A DNA stretch of 64,000 nucleotides from Mycobacterium avium subsp. avium. GTDB taxonomy: Bacteria; Actinomycetota; Actinomycetes; Mycobacteriales; Mycobacteriaceae. The stretch spans positions 3,720,001 through 3,784,000 of the forward strand of contig NZ_CP046507.1 in the NCBI RefSeq assembly GCF_009741445.1. The letters run 5' to 3'. Both the position numbers and the translations under genes were made by a program. How positions within the stretch are numbered: position 1 is the first letter of the stretch; each line of letters starts with the position of its first letter. Positions 49,496 to 58,302 of this stretch are shown piece after piece. The notes below the pieces were generated by a model. That model was not told where the DNA came from and did no database searches. It worked only from the letters and a program-made list of their open reading frames with translations.

Positions 49496-50497
49496 ATGCG
49501 ATCACTGACCCGGGTGCTGATCACCGGCGGCGCCGGCTTTTTGGGCGCGCACCTGTGCGCGCGGCTACTCGACGACGGCGTCGAGGTGGTCAGCGTGGAC
49601 GACCTGTCCACCAGCGGGCCTGCGGTCCGATTCGGCGACCGGCCCGGATACCGGTTCGTGCAGCGCGACGTCTGCGACCCCGGGTTGATCGACGAGGTCG
49701 GCAGCGGCTTCGACGCCGTATTCCATTTGGCCTCAGCGGCTTCCCCGGTCGACTACCAGCGCCGCCCGATCCAGACGCTGCGCACCGGCTCGGCGGGCAC
49801 CGCGACCGCGCTGGAGATCGCCGAGCGCGCCGGCGCCCGGTTCGTGTTGGCGTCCACCAGCGAGGTGTACGGCGACCCCGAGTCGCATCCGCAGCGCGAA
49901 AGCTATTGGGGCAACGTCAATCCGGTGGGCCCGCGCAGCGTATACGACGAAGCCAAGCGGTACGCCGAAGCGTTGACGTTCGCCTATCACCGCCTCGGCC
50001 GCGCCGATGTCGGGGTGGCCCGGATCTTCAACACGTACGGGCCCGGCATGCGGGCGGACGACGGCCGGATGGTGCCGACGTTCTGCTTGCAGGCGCTGCG
50101 CGGCGATCCGCTGACGGTGTCCGGCGCCGGGCTGCAGACCCGGTCGCTGTGCTACGTCGACGACACCATCACCGGGCTGATCGCGTTGGCGCACAGCGAC
50201 TTCGCGGGCCCGGTGAACATCGGCAATCCGACCGAGCTGACCGTGCTGTCCGCCGCCGAGTTGATCCGGGAGCTGGCCGGCAGCACGTCGACCATCCAGT
50301 TCACCCCGCCGGCCACCGACGACCCGCAGCGCCGCTGCCCGGACATCCGGCTGGCCCGCCAAAGGCTGGGCTGGCGGCCGCGGGTCGACTATCGCACCGG
50401 CTTGAGCACCACCCTGGCGTGGTTCGCCGAGCGGGCCGGGCGCACCGGTGAGTCGACGCAACAGCTCGTCGCGACCACTGACCGGCGGACCCGGTAG
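49496..50497 (+). CDS. UDP-glucuronate decarboxylase (UDP-xylose synthase)-like
   Basis: 333-aa extended SDR. NAD motif GGAGFLGAHL (residues 11-20) and catalytic Y150-x3-K154 (SVYDEAKRYAE). The block HLASAASPVDYQRRPIQTL, STSEVYGDPESHPQRESYWGNVNP and RIFNTYGPGMRADDGRMVP is the pattern of UDP-glucuronate decarboxylases rather than of simple 4-epimerases. With UDP-glucose dehydrogenase encoded at the operon's end, the pair would make UDP-xylose from UDP-glucose. ATG 49496 shares a divergent promoter region with the minus-strand GT2. Confidence 0.85.
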   Translation: MRSLTRVLITGGAGFLGAHLCARLLDDGVEVVSVDDLSTSGPAVRFGDRPGYRFVQRDVCDPGLIDEVGSGFDAVFHLASAASPVDYQRRPIQTLRTGSAGTATALEIAERAGARFVLASTSEVYGDPESHPQRESYWGNVNPVGPRSVYDEAKRYAEALTFAYHRLGRADVGVARIFNTYGPGMRADDGRMVPTFCLQALRGDPLTVSGAGLQTRSLCYVDDTITGLIALAHSDFAGPVNIGNPTELTVLSAAELIRELAGSTSTIQFTPPATDDPQRRCPDIRLARQRLGWRPRVDYRTGLSTTLAWFAERAGRTGESTQQLVATTDRRTR

Positions 50498-50508
50498 GAG
50501 GCAGCAGA

Positions 50509-52149
50509 GTGCGAATACTCGGAGTCAATGCGGTATTTCACGATCCGGCCGCCGCGCTGGTGATCGACGGCCGGGTGGTGGCGGCCGCCGAGGAAGAGCG
50601 GTTCTCCCGCCGCAAGCACGGCAAACCGGCGGTCCCCTTCGCCACCTGGGAGCTGCCCGTCGCGGCCATCCGCTGGTGCCTGGATCACGCCGGCGTGCGG
50701 GCCGAGGACATCGACGCGGTCGGCTATTCCTACGACCCGGCACTGATGTACGAGGAACCGCTCGACCCCGCCGGGCTGGACCGGGACTGGGAGCACCTGC
50801 GCACCCTGTACGCCGAACGGGCGCCGGGCTTTCTGAAGACCGCGCTGCCCGGCCTCAACCCCGCGGTGGTGCATCACGTGCGCCACCATGTCGCGCACGC
50901 GGCGTCGACGGCGCTGGCCTCCCCGCATCCCGAGACCGCGGTGCTGGTGGTCGACGGGCGCGGTGAGCGCGCCTCCATGCTGGCCGGGGTGTACCGGGAG
51001 CACAAGCTCGACGTGCTGGCCGTCCAGCAGCTGCCGCACTCGCTGGGGCTGCTGTACGAAAGCCTCACCGAGCACCTGGGTTTCACCCGCTCCAGCGACG
51101 AATACAAGGTGATGGCGATGGCCTCCTACGGCCGGCCCCGCTTCGCCGACCGACTGCGCGGGCGGGTGTACGCGCGCGGCGACGGCGGGTTCTGCACCGA
51201 GCCGATCGACTGGGAGCGACTCGCCCCGCCCCGGCCGCCGCACGCGGCGACGCTCGACCCGGTGCACGCCGACCTGGCCTGCAGCGTGCAGCGCGTCGTC
51301 GAGGACGTGTTGCTCGAGCTGGTCGGCTGGCTGCGCGACCGCACCGACGGCGACGCGCTGTGCCTGGCCGGCGGGGTGGCGCTGAATTGCGTTGCCAACA
51401 CCCGCATCCACGCCGAGGGCGGTTTCGACCGGGTGTGGGTGCAGCCGGCCGCCGGCGATGCGGGCACCGCGCTCGGCGCGGCGCTGCACCTGGCCGCATC
51501 CTTCGACGAGCCGATCGCACCGATGCCCGGCGCACAGCTGGGCCGCGGCTGGTCCGACGCGGCGGTCAGGGCGGCGCTCGACGACGCGGCGGTCAGTTAC
51601 GAACGCCCGCACGATCTTCCGTCGGCCGTCGGCGACGCGCTGGCCGAGAACCAGTTGATCGGCTGGTTCCAGGGCCGCGCCGAGTTCGGGCCGCGCGCAC
51701 TCGGCGGCCGCTCGCTGCTGGCCGATCCGCGCTATCCGGCCAACGCCGAACGGCTCAACGCCGTCAAGGGCCGCGAACAGTTCCGGCCGGTCGCCCCCAT
51801 GGTGCTGGCCGAGCGCGCCGCCGAGATCTTTTCCCGCGGACCGCTTCCCAGCCCGTACATGCTGTTCGTGCACGACGTCGCCGAGCACTGGCGCAGCCGG
51901 ATTCCCGCGGTCACCCACGTCGACGGCACGGCGCGGATCCAGACCGTGGACGCGGATGCGGACCCGCTGCTGCACGCCACCATCAACCGGTTCGCGCAGC
52001 ACACCGGGGTGCCGGTGGTCGTCAACACCAGCTTCAACACCGCCGGACGGCCGATGGTGGACACCCCGCGCGACGCCCTCGAGGTGTTCGGCAGCTCCCC
52101 GATCGACGTGCTGGCCGTCGGCCCCTACCTGGTCAGGCGGTATCAGTGA
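50509..52149 (+). CDS. O-carbamoyltransferase (NodU/CmcH/TobZ family)
   Basis: 546-aa carbamoyltransferase that activates carbamoyl phosphate with ATP and transfers the carbamoyl group to a sugar or other hydroxyl. The N-terminal Kae1-like domain has the metal-binding His cluster H122-H123...H126-H127...H130 (HHVRHHVAHA) and the C-terminal YrdC-like domain includes FGPRALGGRSLLADPR and VNTSFN. GTG 50509 follows TAGGAGG, 11 bp after the UXS-like gene. Its stop overlaps the next GTG. Indicates the final glycan is carbamoylated. Confidence 0.92.
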   Translation: MRILGVNAVFHDPAAALVIDGRVVAAAEEERFSRRKHGKPAVPFATWELPVAAIRWCLDHAGVRAEDIDAVGYSYDPALMYEEPLDPAGLDRDWEHLRTLYAERAPGFLKTALPGLNPAVVHHVRHHVAHAASTALASPHPETAVLVVDGRGERASMLAGVYREHKLDVLAVQQLPHSLGLLYESLTEHLGFTRSSDEYKVMAMASYGRPRFADRLRGRVYARGDGGFCTEPIDWERLAPPRPPHAATLDPVHADLACSVQRVVEDVLLELVGWLRDRTDGDALCLAGGVALNCVANTRIHAEGGFDRVWVQPAAGDAGTALGAALHLAASFDEPIAPMPGAQLGRGWSDAAVRAALDDAAVSYERPHDLPSAVGDALAENQLIGWFQGRAEFGPRALGGRSLLADPRYPANAERLNAVKGREQFRPVAPMVLAERAAEIFSRGPLPSPYMLFVHDVAEHWRSRIPAVTHVDGTARIQTVDADADPLLHATINRFAQHTGVPVVVNTSFNTAGRPMVDTPRDALEVFGSSPIDVLAVGPYLVRRYQ

Positions 52150-53636
52150 GGCACGACGACTACACGCTGGTGATACCCACGGTGGGTCGGGAATCGTTGC
52201 GCCGCTTGCTGATTGCGCTGCGCTCGAGCATGGGTCCGCAGCCGCCGGAGGTTGTGGTGGTCGACGACCGGCCCCGCCCGGGCGACGGTCTGCCGCTGCC
52301 GGACGACCCGCCGGTGCGGGTGTTGCGCAGCGGCGGGCGCGGACCGGCGGCCGCCCGAAACGTCGGCTGGCGCGCCAGCCGCAGCCGCTGGGTGTGCTTC
52401 CTGGACGACGACGTGCTGCCCGACCGCGACTGGATATCGGCGTTGTGCCTCGACCTGAAGGCCGCCGACGCGTGCGGCGCCGCCGGCTCCCAGGCGGTGC
52501 TCGAGGTGCCGACACCGCGGCGGCCCAGGGACGACCAACGCCGGACCGCGCGGCTGGCCACCGCGCAATGGATCACCGCGGACATGGCCTATCGCCGCGA
52601 CATACTGGTCGCCGCAGGCGGTTTCGACGAGCGGTTCCCCCGCGCCTACCGGGAGGACTCCGACCTGGCGCTGCGGATCGTGTCGGCCGGCGGAACCATC
52701 CTACGCGGCGAGCGTCGCTGCACCCACCCGGTGGCGCCGGCGACCTGGCACTCGAGCGTGCGGGCCCAGATCGGCAACCGCGACAACGCGCTGATGCGGC
52801 GCAAGCACGGCCGCCGCTGGCGGACCCGGATCGGCGAGGGACCAGGCCGGATGCCGGCGCACGCCGCCACCACCGCGGCCGGCACCGCCGCGCTGCTGGC
52901 CGGGCTGCTGGGCCGGCGCGCCACCGCCCGCCGCGCCGCCGCGCTGTGGCTGCTGTGCACGATCGAGTTCGCGGCGCGGCGCTGGCTCAGCGGGCCACGC
53001 AATATGCGTGAGGCACTTGGCCTTTCGGCCAGCAGCGTGCTCATCCCGCCGGTCGCGGTGGCGCACCGGCTGGCCGGGGAATGGACCTTTCGGCGCGCGC
53101 GTCCCGAGCCGCCACTGGCCGTGCTGCTGGACCGCGACGACACCCTGATCGTCGACCGGCCCTACCTCAACGACCCCGCGGGCGTGCGGCCCACCCACGA
53201 CGCCGCCAAGTCGCTGACCCGGCTGCGCCGCCGCGGCCTGCTGCTGGCGGTGGTGACCAACCAGTCCGGCGTGGCGCGCGGGCTGATCAGCGCCGGCCAG
53301 CTGGCCGCCGTCAACGACCGGGTCGACGAGGTGCTCGGCCCGTTCGATTCCTGGCAGGTGTGCATGCACGGCGCGTCCGACGGCTGCGGCTGCCGCAAGC
53401 CGCGGCCCGGCCTGATCCTGGCGGCCGCCGAGGCGCTGGGGGTGCCGGCCCGGCGCTGCGTGATGATCGGCGACACCGGCGCCGACGTGCGCGCCGCCCT
53501 GGCCGCCGGCGCCGCGGCCGTGCTGGTGCCCACCGACCGCATCCTGCCCGCCGAGGTCGAGCACGCGCGCGCCCACGCCCGGGTGGCCGCGACGCTGAAC
53601 GACGCTGTCTCCCTTGTGCTTTCGGAGTGCCGATGA
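52146..53636 (+). CDS. Fusion of family-2 glycosyltransferase and GmhB-type heptose-bisphosphate phosphatase
   Basis: 496-aa two-domain protein. Residues 1-300 are GT2 (TLVIPTVGRESLRRLL, VVVDDRPR, CFLDDDVLPD as the DxD motif, and FDERFPRAYREDSDLALR). Residues about 320-495 are a HAD-IIIA phosphatase: nucleophile D329 and acid D331 in LLDRDDTLI, VTNQSGVARG, and a zinc site C406-x-H408-x5-C414-x-C416 (CMHGASDGCGCRKP), the hallmark of D-glycero-D-manno-heptose-1,7-bisphosphate 7-phosphatase. The fusion ties sugar-nucleotide synthesis to transfer. GTG and ATG overlaps on both sides. Confidence 0.9.
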   Translation: MRHDDYTLVIPTVGRESLRRLLIALRSSMGPQPPEVVVVDDRPRPGDGLPLPDDPPVRVLRSGGRGPAAARNVGWRASRSRWVCFLDDDVLPDRDWISALCLDLKAADACGAAGSQAVLEVPTPRRPRDDQRRTARLATAQWITADMAYRRDILVAAGGFDERFPRAYREDSDLALRIVSAGGTILRGERRCTHPVAPATWHSSVRAQIGNRDNALMRRKHGRRWRTRIGEGPGRMPAHAATTAAGTAALLAGLLGRRATARRAAALWLLCTIEFAARRWLSGPRNMREALGLSASSVLIPPVAVAHRLAGEWTFRRARPEPPLAVLLDRDDTLIVDRPYLNDPAGVRPTHDAAKSLTRLRRRGLLLAVVTNQSGVARGLISAGQLAAVNDRVDEVLGPFDSWQVCMHGASDGCGCRKPRPGLILAAAEALGVPARRCVMIGDTGADVRAALAAGAAAVLVPTDRILPAEVEHARAHARVAATLNDAVSLVLSECR

Positions 53637-54664
53637 GTACCGCGGTGGTGGCCCGCCTGGACAGCGCCGGTGACGTGCTGATCACCGGGCCGGCGGTGCG
53701 CGCGGTGGCCGCCCGGCACGACCGGGTGACCATGCTGGTCGGCCCGCGCGGGCGGGCCGCCGCCGAGCTACTGCCCGGTGTGGACGAGCTGATCGAATGG
53801 CAGGCGCCGTGGGTGGACTTCGAGGCGCCCGAGCTGACCGCCGCGCACGCCGAGGCGCTGATCAAACAGCTGCGCGACCTCGCGCCCGACCGGGTCTACA
53901 TCTGCACGTCGTTTCACCAGTCGCCACTGCCGCTGGCGCTGCTGTGCCGAATGGCCGCGGTGCCCTGGGTGGGAGCGGTCAGCGTCGACTACCCCGGCGC
54001 GCTGCTGAACCTGCGGCATCGGGTGCCGGACGGGATTCCCGAGCCGCAGCGGGCGCTGTCGCTGGCCGAGGCCGCCGGCTGCGCCCTGCCCGCCGGCGAC
54101 GACGGCGCGCTGCGGATCCGGGCCGTCGACCCGCTGCCGGCGCGGCTGGCCGAGCAACTCGCGCCCCGGCCGTTCGTGGTGTTCCACCCCGGCGCCGCGG
54201 TACCGGCCCGCCGGCCCAGCCCGTCCCGCAGCGCGGCGATGGTGGCCGCGCTGGCCGGCGCCGGCCACCGGGTCGTCGTCACCGGAAGCCCCGACGAGGC
54301 CGCGCTGACCGCGGCGGTGGCGGGCGACGTCGCCGTCGATCTGGGCGGGCGCACCAGCTTCGCCGAACTCGCGGCGGTGTTCGCGGCGGCCCGCGTCGTG
54401 GTCGTCCCCAACACCGGACCCGCACACCTGGCCGCCGCGGTGGGCACACCGGTGGTGTCGCTGTTCGCCCCGGTGGTGCCCGCCGGCCAGTGGCGCCCCT
54501 ACGGGCGGCGGGTCCGCGTGCTCGGCGACCAGTTCGCGCCCTGCCGGGCCAGCCGCGCCCGGGTGTGCCCGGTGCCGGGTCACCCCTGCCTGGACCGCAT
54601 CACCGACGCGGAGTTGCTCGCCGCCGTGGCAGAAGGCGCCGTGGCAGAAGGAGGGAAGCCATGA
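53633..54664 (+). CDS. GT9 heptosyltransferase-like protein 1
   Basis: 343-aa GT9 family member, the family of LPS heptosyltransferases WaaC/WaaF. It starts with VVARLDSAGDVLITGPAVRAV (the RxxxxGDxLxTxP motif) and has FHPGAAVPARRPS and PNTGPAHLAAAVGTPVVSLF in the nucleotide-binding half. An ADP-heptose donor is inferred from the neighbours GmhA, GmhB and HldE. ATG overlaps the fusion gene's stop and its TGA overlaps gmhA. A Cys-rich stretch (APCRASRARVCPVPGHPCLDRI) near the C terminus matches the conserved Cys block of GT9. Confidence 0.88.
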   Translation: MSTAVVARLDSAGDVLITGPAVRAVAARHDRVTMLVGPRGRAAAELLPGVDELIEWQAPWVDFEAPELTAAHAEALIKQLRDLAPDRVYICTSFHQSPLPLALLCRMAAVPWVGAVSVDYPGALLNLRHRVPDGIPEPQRALSLAEAAGCALPAGDDGALRIRAVDPLPARLAEQLAPRPFVVFHPGAAVPARRPSPSRSAAMVAALAGAGHRVVVTGSPDEAALTAAVAGDVAVDLGGRTSFAELAAVFAAARVVVVPNTGPAHLAAAVGTPVVSLFAPVVPAGQWRPYGRRVRVLGDQFAPCRASRARVCPVPGHPCLDRITDAELLAAVAEGAVAEGGKP

Positions 54665-55230
54665 TCGAGGTCCACTTCGACGCGCTGCGGGAAGCGGTGC
54701 GGCGCACCAGCATCCAGGCCCCCCGGTTGCGCGGGTGGGGCGGACGGCTGGCCACGGTGCTGCCCGCCGGAGGCCGGTTGTTGGCCTGCGGGAACGGGGG
54801 CAGCGCCGCCGAGGCCCAGCACCTCACCGCCGAATTGGTGGGCCGATTCCGCGAGGAGCGAGTTCCCATGTCCGCCACCGCCTTACACGCCGACACCTCG
54901 GCGCTGACCGCGATCGCCAACGACTACGGTGACGACGAGGTGTTCGCCCGCGGGGTGCGGGCGCACGGCCGGCCGGGCGACGTGCTGGTGGCGCTGTCCA
55001 CCAGCGGCGCCAGCCGCAACGTGATCGCGGCGGTCAAGGCCGCGCACGACGTCGGCATGGTGACCTGGGCGCTGACCGGACCGGCCCCCAACGAGCTGGC
55101 CGGCATGTGCGACGAGGCGATCTGCGTGGACGCCGCCGGCACCGCGACGGTGCAGGAGGTCCATCTGCTGCTGATCCACGGGCTGTGCATGGCGCTCGAC
55201 GACCACCTTTTACGACGGGAAGCATCATGA
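54661..55230 (+). CDS. gmhA: Sedoheptulose-7-phosphate isomerase
   Basis: 189-aa SIS-domain isomerase converting sedoheptulose 7-phosphate to D-glycero-D-manno-heptose 7-phosphate. GNGGSAAEAQHLTAELVGRF and STSGASRNV bind the phosphate. The zinc/catalytic set H54, E58, Q165 and H173 aligns with E. coli GmhA H61, E65, Q172 and H180 at a constant offset of 7. Overlaps GT9 upstream and hldE downstream by ATGA. This enzyme commits carbon to heptose synthesis. Confidence 0.94.
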   Translation: MIEVHFDALREAVRRTSIQAPRLRGWGGRLATVLPAGGRLLACGNGGSAAEAQHLTAELVGRFREERVPMSATALHADTSALTAIANDYGDDEVFARGVRAHGRPGDVLVALSTSGASRNVIAAVKAAHDVGMVTWALTGPAPNELAGMCDEAICVDAAGTATVQEVHLLLIHGLCMALDDHLLRREAS

Positions 55231-56636
55231 GCACATCGAAACCTCTTGTCGTCGTGGGTGATTCGATGCTGGACATCGACATCCTGGGTTCGGCGACCAG
55301 GCTCAGCCCGGAGGCGCCGGTGCCGGTGGTGGACGCCGAACGGCACGTGCAACGGCCGGGCGGGGCGGGGCTGGCCGCCCTGCTCGCGGCCCGGACCGAG
55401 GCGCCGGTGGTGTTGATCACCGGCATCGCCGACGACGACGCCGGCCGGGCGCTGCACGATCTGCTGAGCTGCTCGGGGGTTCGGGTGCTGGCGCTGCCGG
55501 TGAGCGGAACGACGGTGTGCAAGATCAGGATCCGGGCCCGCGGCCAGTCGGTGCTGCGGCTCGATCGCGGCGACGCGACCCCGGTCGACGGGCCGCTGCC
55601 GGCCGCGGCGGCCGACGCCCTGGCCGATGCCCGGGCGATCTGCGTCGCCGACTACGGCGCGGGGGTGACCGCGTTGCCGGCGGTCCGGGCGGCGCTGACC
55701 GAGTCGGCCCGTCGCGTCCCGGTGGTCTGGGACCCGCATCCGCGCGGCGCGCCGCCGGTGCCGGGATGCGCGCTGGTGACACCGAATCACGAAGAGGCGC
55801 GGGGCTTTTGCCACGACGACGGCTCGGGTGACGGCGGTGAGGCGCTGCTGCGGACCTGGGCCGCCGACGCGGTGTGCATCACCCGCGGCGCCCAGGGGGC
55901 CCGGGTGTACGAGCCGCGGGCCGGCGTGCATCAGGTCGCGATCCCGCAGCGGGCCGCGCCCGCCGCCGGCGATGTCTGCGGCGCCGGCGATCGGTTCGCC
56001 GTCGCCGCGGCGGTGGCGCTGGCCGCGGGCAACGACGCCGTCGCCGCGGTGCGGGCCGCGGTCGGCGACGCGGCGCGTTTCGTCGCCGCCGGCGGCGCGG
56101 CCGCGGTCTCGATCCCGGTGTCCGACACCGGATCCGACCCGCTGACCAGCCGGTCGCGGCCCGCGGACGCCAGCGCGGTGGACGCGCTTGGCCTGGCCGC
56201 GCGGCTGCGCCGGCAGGGCCGCACCGTGGTGGCCACCGGCGGCTGCTTCGACCTGCTGCACACCGGGCACATCCGGCTGCTCCGGCAGGCCCGCGAGCTG
56301 GGCGACGCCCTGATCGTGCTGGTCAATTCCGACGCGTCGGTGCGCGCGCTGAAGGGCAGCGGGCGTCCGGTGATGCGCGATGCGGACCGGGCCCGCGTCC
56401 TGGCCGCGCTGGCCTGCGTCGACGCGGTGGCCGTCTTCGACGGCCTCACCCCCGAACGCATGCTGGAGGATTTGCGTCCCGACATCTGGGTCAAGGGCGG
56501 CGACTACGTGGCCGCCGAGCTGCCGGAGGCCGACGTGGTGTACCGGCACGGCGGCGAGGTGGTGATCCTGCCCACGGTGGCCGGTTATTCGTCGTCCCGC
56601 TTGATCGCCGCGGCGGCCACCCGCCGCCCAGAGTAG
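55227..56636 (+). CDS. hldE: Bifunctional heptose-7-phosphate kinase/heptose-1-phosphate adenylyltransferase
   Basis: 469-aa HldE (RfaE). The N-terminal PfkB-type kinase domain (1-310) has the HldE-specific MLDIDILGSATRLSPEAPVPVV and the catalytic Asp255 in CGAGDRF. The C-terminal nucleotidyltransferase domain (320-469) has GGCFDLLHTGH (H345, H348), VNSDASVRALKG and VKGGDY. Together they turn heptose 7-phosphate into heptose 1,7-bisphosphate and then, after GmhB, ADP-D,D-heptose. Length is near the E. coli enzyme (477 aa). Confidence 0.95.
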   Translation: MSTSKPLVVVGDSMLDIDILGSATRLSPEAPVPVVDAERHVQRPGGAGLAALLAARTEAPVVLITGIADDDAGRALHDLLSCSGVRVLALPVSGTTVCKIRIRARGQSVLRLDRGDATPVDGPLPAAAADALADARAICVADYGAGVTALPAVRAALTESARRVPVVWDPHPRGAPPVPGCALVTPNHEEARGFCHDDGSGDGGEALLRTWAADAVCITRGAQGARVYEPRAGVHQVAIPQRAAPAAGDVCGAGDRFAVAAAVALAAGNDAVAAVRAAVGDAARFVAAGGAAAVSIPVSDTGSDPLTSRSRPADASAVDALGLAARLRRQGRTVVATGGCFDLLHTGHIRLLRQARELGDALIVLVNSDASVRALKGSGRPVMRDADRARVLAALACVDAVAVFDGLTPERMLEDLRPDIWVKGGDYVAAELPEADVVYRHGGEVVILPTVAGYSSSRLIAAAATRRPE

Positions 56637-56650
56637 CGAAAGGTGTTGAT

Positions 56651-57346
56651 ATGAAAGCACAATCACTGGAAGGCGTATTGATCTCCGGCGGTTCTTCCGG
56701 CCTGGGCGCGGCCACGGTGGCCGCGGTGGCCGACCGCGGCGGGGTGCCGCTGGTGATCGACCGGAAACCGCCGGCCGCCGACGTGCCCTACGTCGGTTGC
56801 GATCTGGCCGACACCGACGCGGTGGCCAGCGCCGTCGAGTCGCTGGCCGGCAAGGTGGGCGGCCGCATCACCGGGGTGTTCACCCCGGCCGGCATCGACT
56901 CGTGCGGCACCCTGGAACAGGTCCCGGCCAAGGACTGGGAGCAGGTGATCGCCGTCAATCTGGTCGGGACCGCCGCGGTGATCCGGGCCGCCCTGCCGTA
57001 CCTGAAGGCCACCGGGGGCCGCATCGTCACCTGCGCGTCGACGCTGGGCATCAAGGCGGTCAGCGACGCCACCGCCTACTGCGCATCCAAGTTCGGGGTG
57101 GTCGGCTTCACCCGCGCGCTGGCGGCCGAGCTGGCGGGCCAGGTCGGCGTGACGCTGCTCATCCCCGGCGGAATGCACACCCCGTTCTTCGACGGGCGGC
57201 CCGAACAGTACAAGCCGCCGGCCGACGCCAAACTCAACCAGCCCGAGGACGTCGCCCAAACGGTGCTCTTCGCGCTCTGTCAACCGGCCGGCTGCGAGGT
57301 GCGCGAGATGGTGGTGTGCGCCTCGACGGAGTCGTCGTGGCCCTAG
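56651..57346 (+). CDS. Short-chain dehydrogenase/reductase
   Basis: 231-aa classical SDR. Cofactor motif ISGGSSGLGAATVAAV (residues 10-25) and active site S...AYCASKFG with YxxxK intact; the chain ends in a typical substrate lid. It is not an extended SDR and so is not an HldD epimerase. Its position between hldE and the second GT9 suggests it oxidises or reduces the heptose or another sugar of the pathway. The ATG at 56651 lies 14 bp after hldE; its 3' end overlaps the next gene by 10 bp. Confidence 0.9.
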   Translation: MKAQSLEGVLISGGSSGLGAATVAAVADRGGVPLVIDRKPPAADVPYVGCDLADTDAVASAVESLAGKVGGRITGVFTPAGIDSCGTLEQVPAKDWEQVIAVNLVGTAAVIRAALPYLKATGGRIVTCASTLGIKAVSDATAYCASKFGVVGFTRALAAELAGQVGVTLLIPGGMHTPFFDGRPEQYKPPADAKLNQPEDVAQTVLFALCQPAGCEVREMVVCASTESSWP

Positions 57347-58302
57347 CGGCCGGCGCCACCCGGGCCGGGCCGCGGGAGCGCATCGTGGTGTTGCGCGCCC
57401 TGGGACTCGGCGACCTGCTGACCGCGGTGCCCGCCCTGCGCGGGCTGCGCCGGCACTACCCCGACGCCCGGGTGATGCTGGCCGCTCCGGACCGCTACCG
57501 CGAGCTGGCCATGCTCACCGGCGCCGTGGACGAGCTGCTGCCCACCGCCGGACTCGGCGACGTGCAGCCGCTCACCGACGCGCCGGCGCTGGCGGTCAAC
57601 CTGCACGGCTGCGGCCCGCAGAGCATCGACCACCTGCTGGCCTGGGAACCCCGGTCGGTGATCAGCCATTGCCACGACTGCCATCCCGGCCTGCCCGGGC
57701 CGCGGTGGCGCGCCGACCTGCACGAGGTGCAGCGCTGGTGCGCCCTGTTGGAGTGGGCCGGAATCCCTTGCGACTCAACCGATATCCTCCTTGAACGCCC
57801 GTCCATCCCGCGGGACGAGACCGGTGCCGTGCTGATCCACCCCGGGGCGTCCGCGCCGGCCCGGCAGTGGCCGCCGGACCGGTTCGCGGCGGTGGCCACG
57901 GCGCTGCGCGACGACGGCCACGAGATCCTGATCACCGGATCACCGAACGAGTTCGACCTCGCGCACACCGTCGCCCGCGCCGCCCGGTTGCCGCGCACCG
58001 CCGTGGTGTCCGGAGTCCTCGACCTGCCGGCGCTGACCGCGCTGGTCGCCGACAGCCGGATGGTGATCTGCGGCGACACCGGCGTGGCGCACCTGGCCGC
58101 CGCGACCGGCACCGCCTCGGTGGTGCTGTTCGGCCCCACCTCCCCGCGGCGGTGGGGACCGCGCGGGCCGGCGCCGCACGCCGCGCTGTGGGCCGGCCGC
58201 AGCGGCGACCCGCACGCCGCGACGCCGCACCCCGGACTGCTCGCGCTGACCGTCGCGCAGGTGCTGTCGGCCTGCCGCGGGGTGCTGGGGGAGACGGCAT
58301 GA
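57337..58302 (+). CDS. GT9 heptosyltransferase-like protein 2
   Basis: 321-aa second GT9 enzyme: IVVLRALGLGDLLTAVPALRGLRRHYPDARV at the N terminus and LIHPGASAPARQWPPDRFAAV plus CGDTGVAHLAAATGT in the donor half. GTG 57337 overlaps the SDR 3' end and has CGGAG upstream; GTG 57316 is also in frame. Two GT9 genes imply at least two heptose (or related) residues, or two acceptors. The stop overlaps the UDP-glucose-dehydrogenase ATG. Confidence 0.87.
   Translation: MALAAGATRAGPRERIVVLRALGLGDLLTAVPALRGLRRHYPDARVMLAAPDRYRELAMLTGAVDELLPTAGLGDVQPLTDAPALAVNLHGCGPQSIDHLLAWEPRSVISHCHDCHPGLPGPRWRADLHEVQRWCALLEWAGIPCDSTDILLERPSIPRDETGAVLIHPGASAPARQWPPDRFAAVATALRDDGHEILITGSPNEFDLAHTVARAARLPRTAVVSGVLDLPALTALVADSRMVICGDTGVAHLAAATGTASVVLFGPTSPRRWGPRGPAPHAALWAGRSGDPHAATPHPGLLALTVAQVLSACRGVLGETA

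Noticed and set aside
56651..57346. SDR as the missing HldD epimerase
   Set aside because: HldD is an extended SDR of about 310 aa with a C-terminal sugar-binding domain; this is a 231-aa classical SDR.
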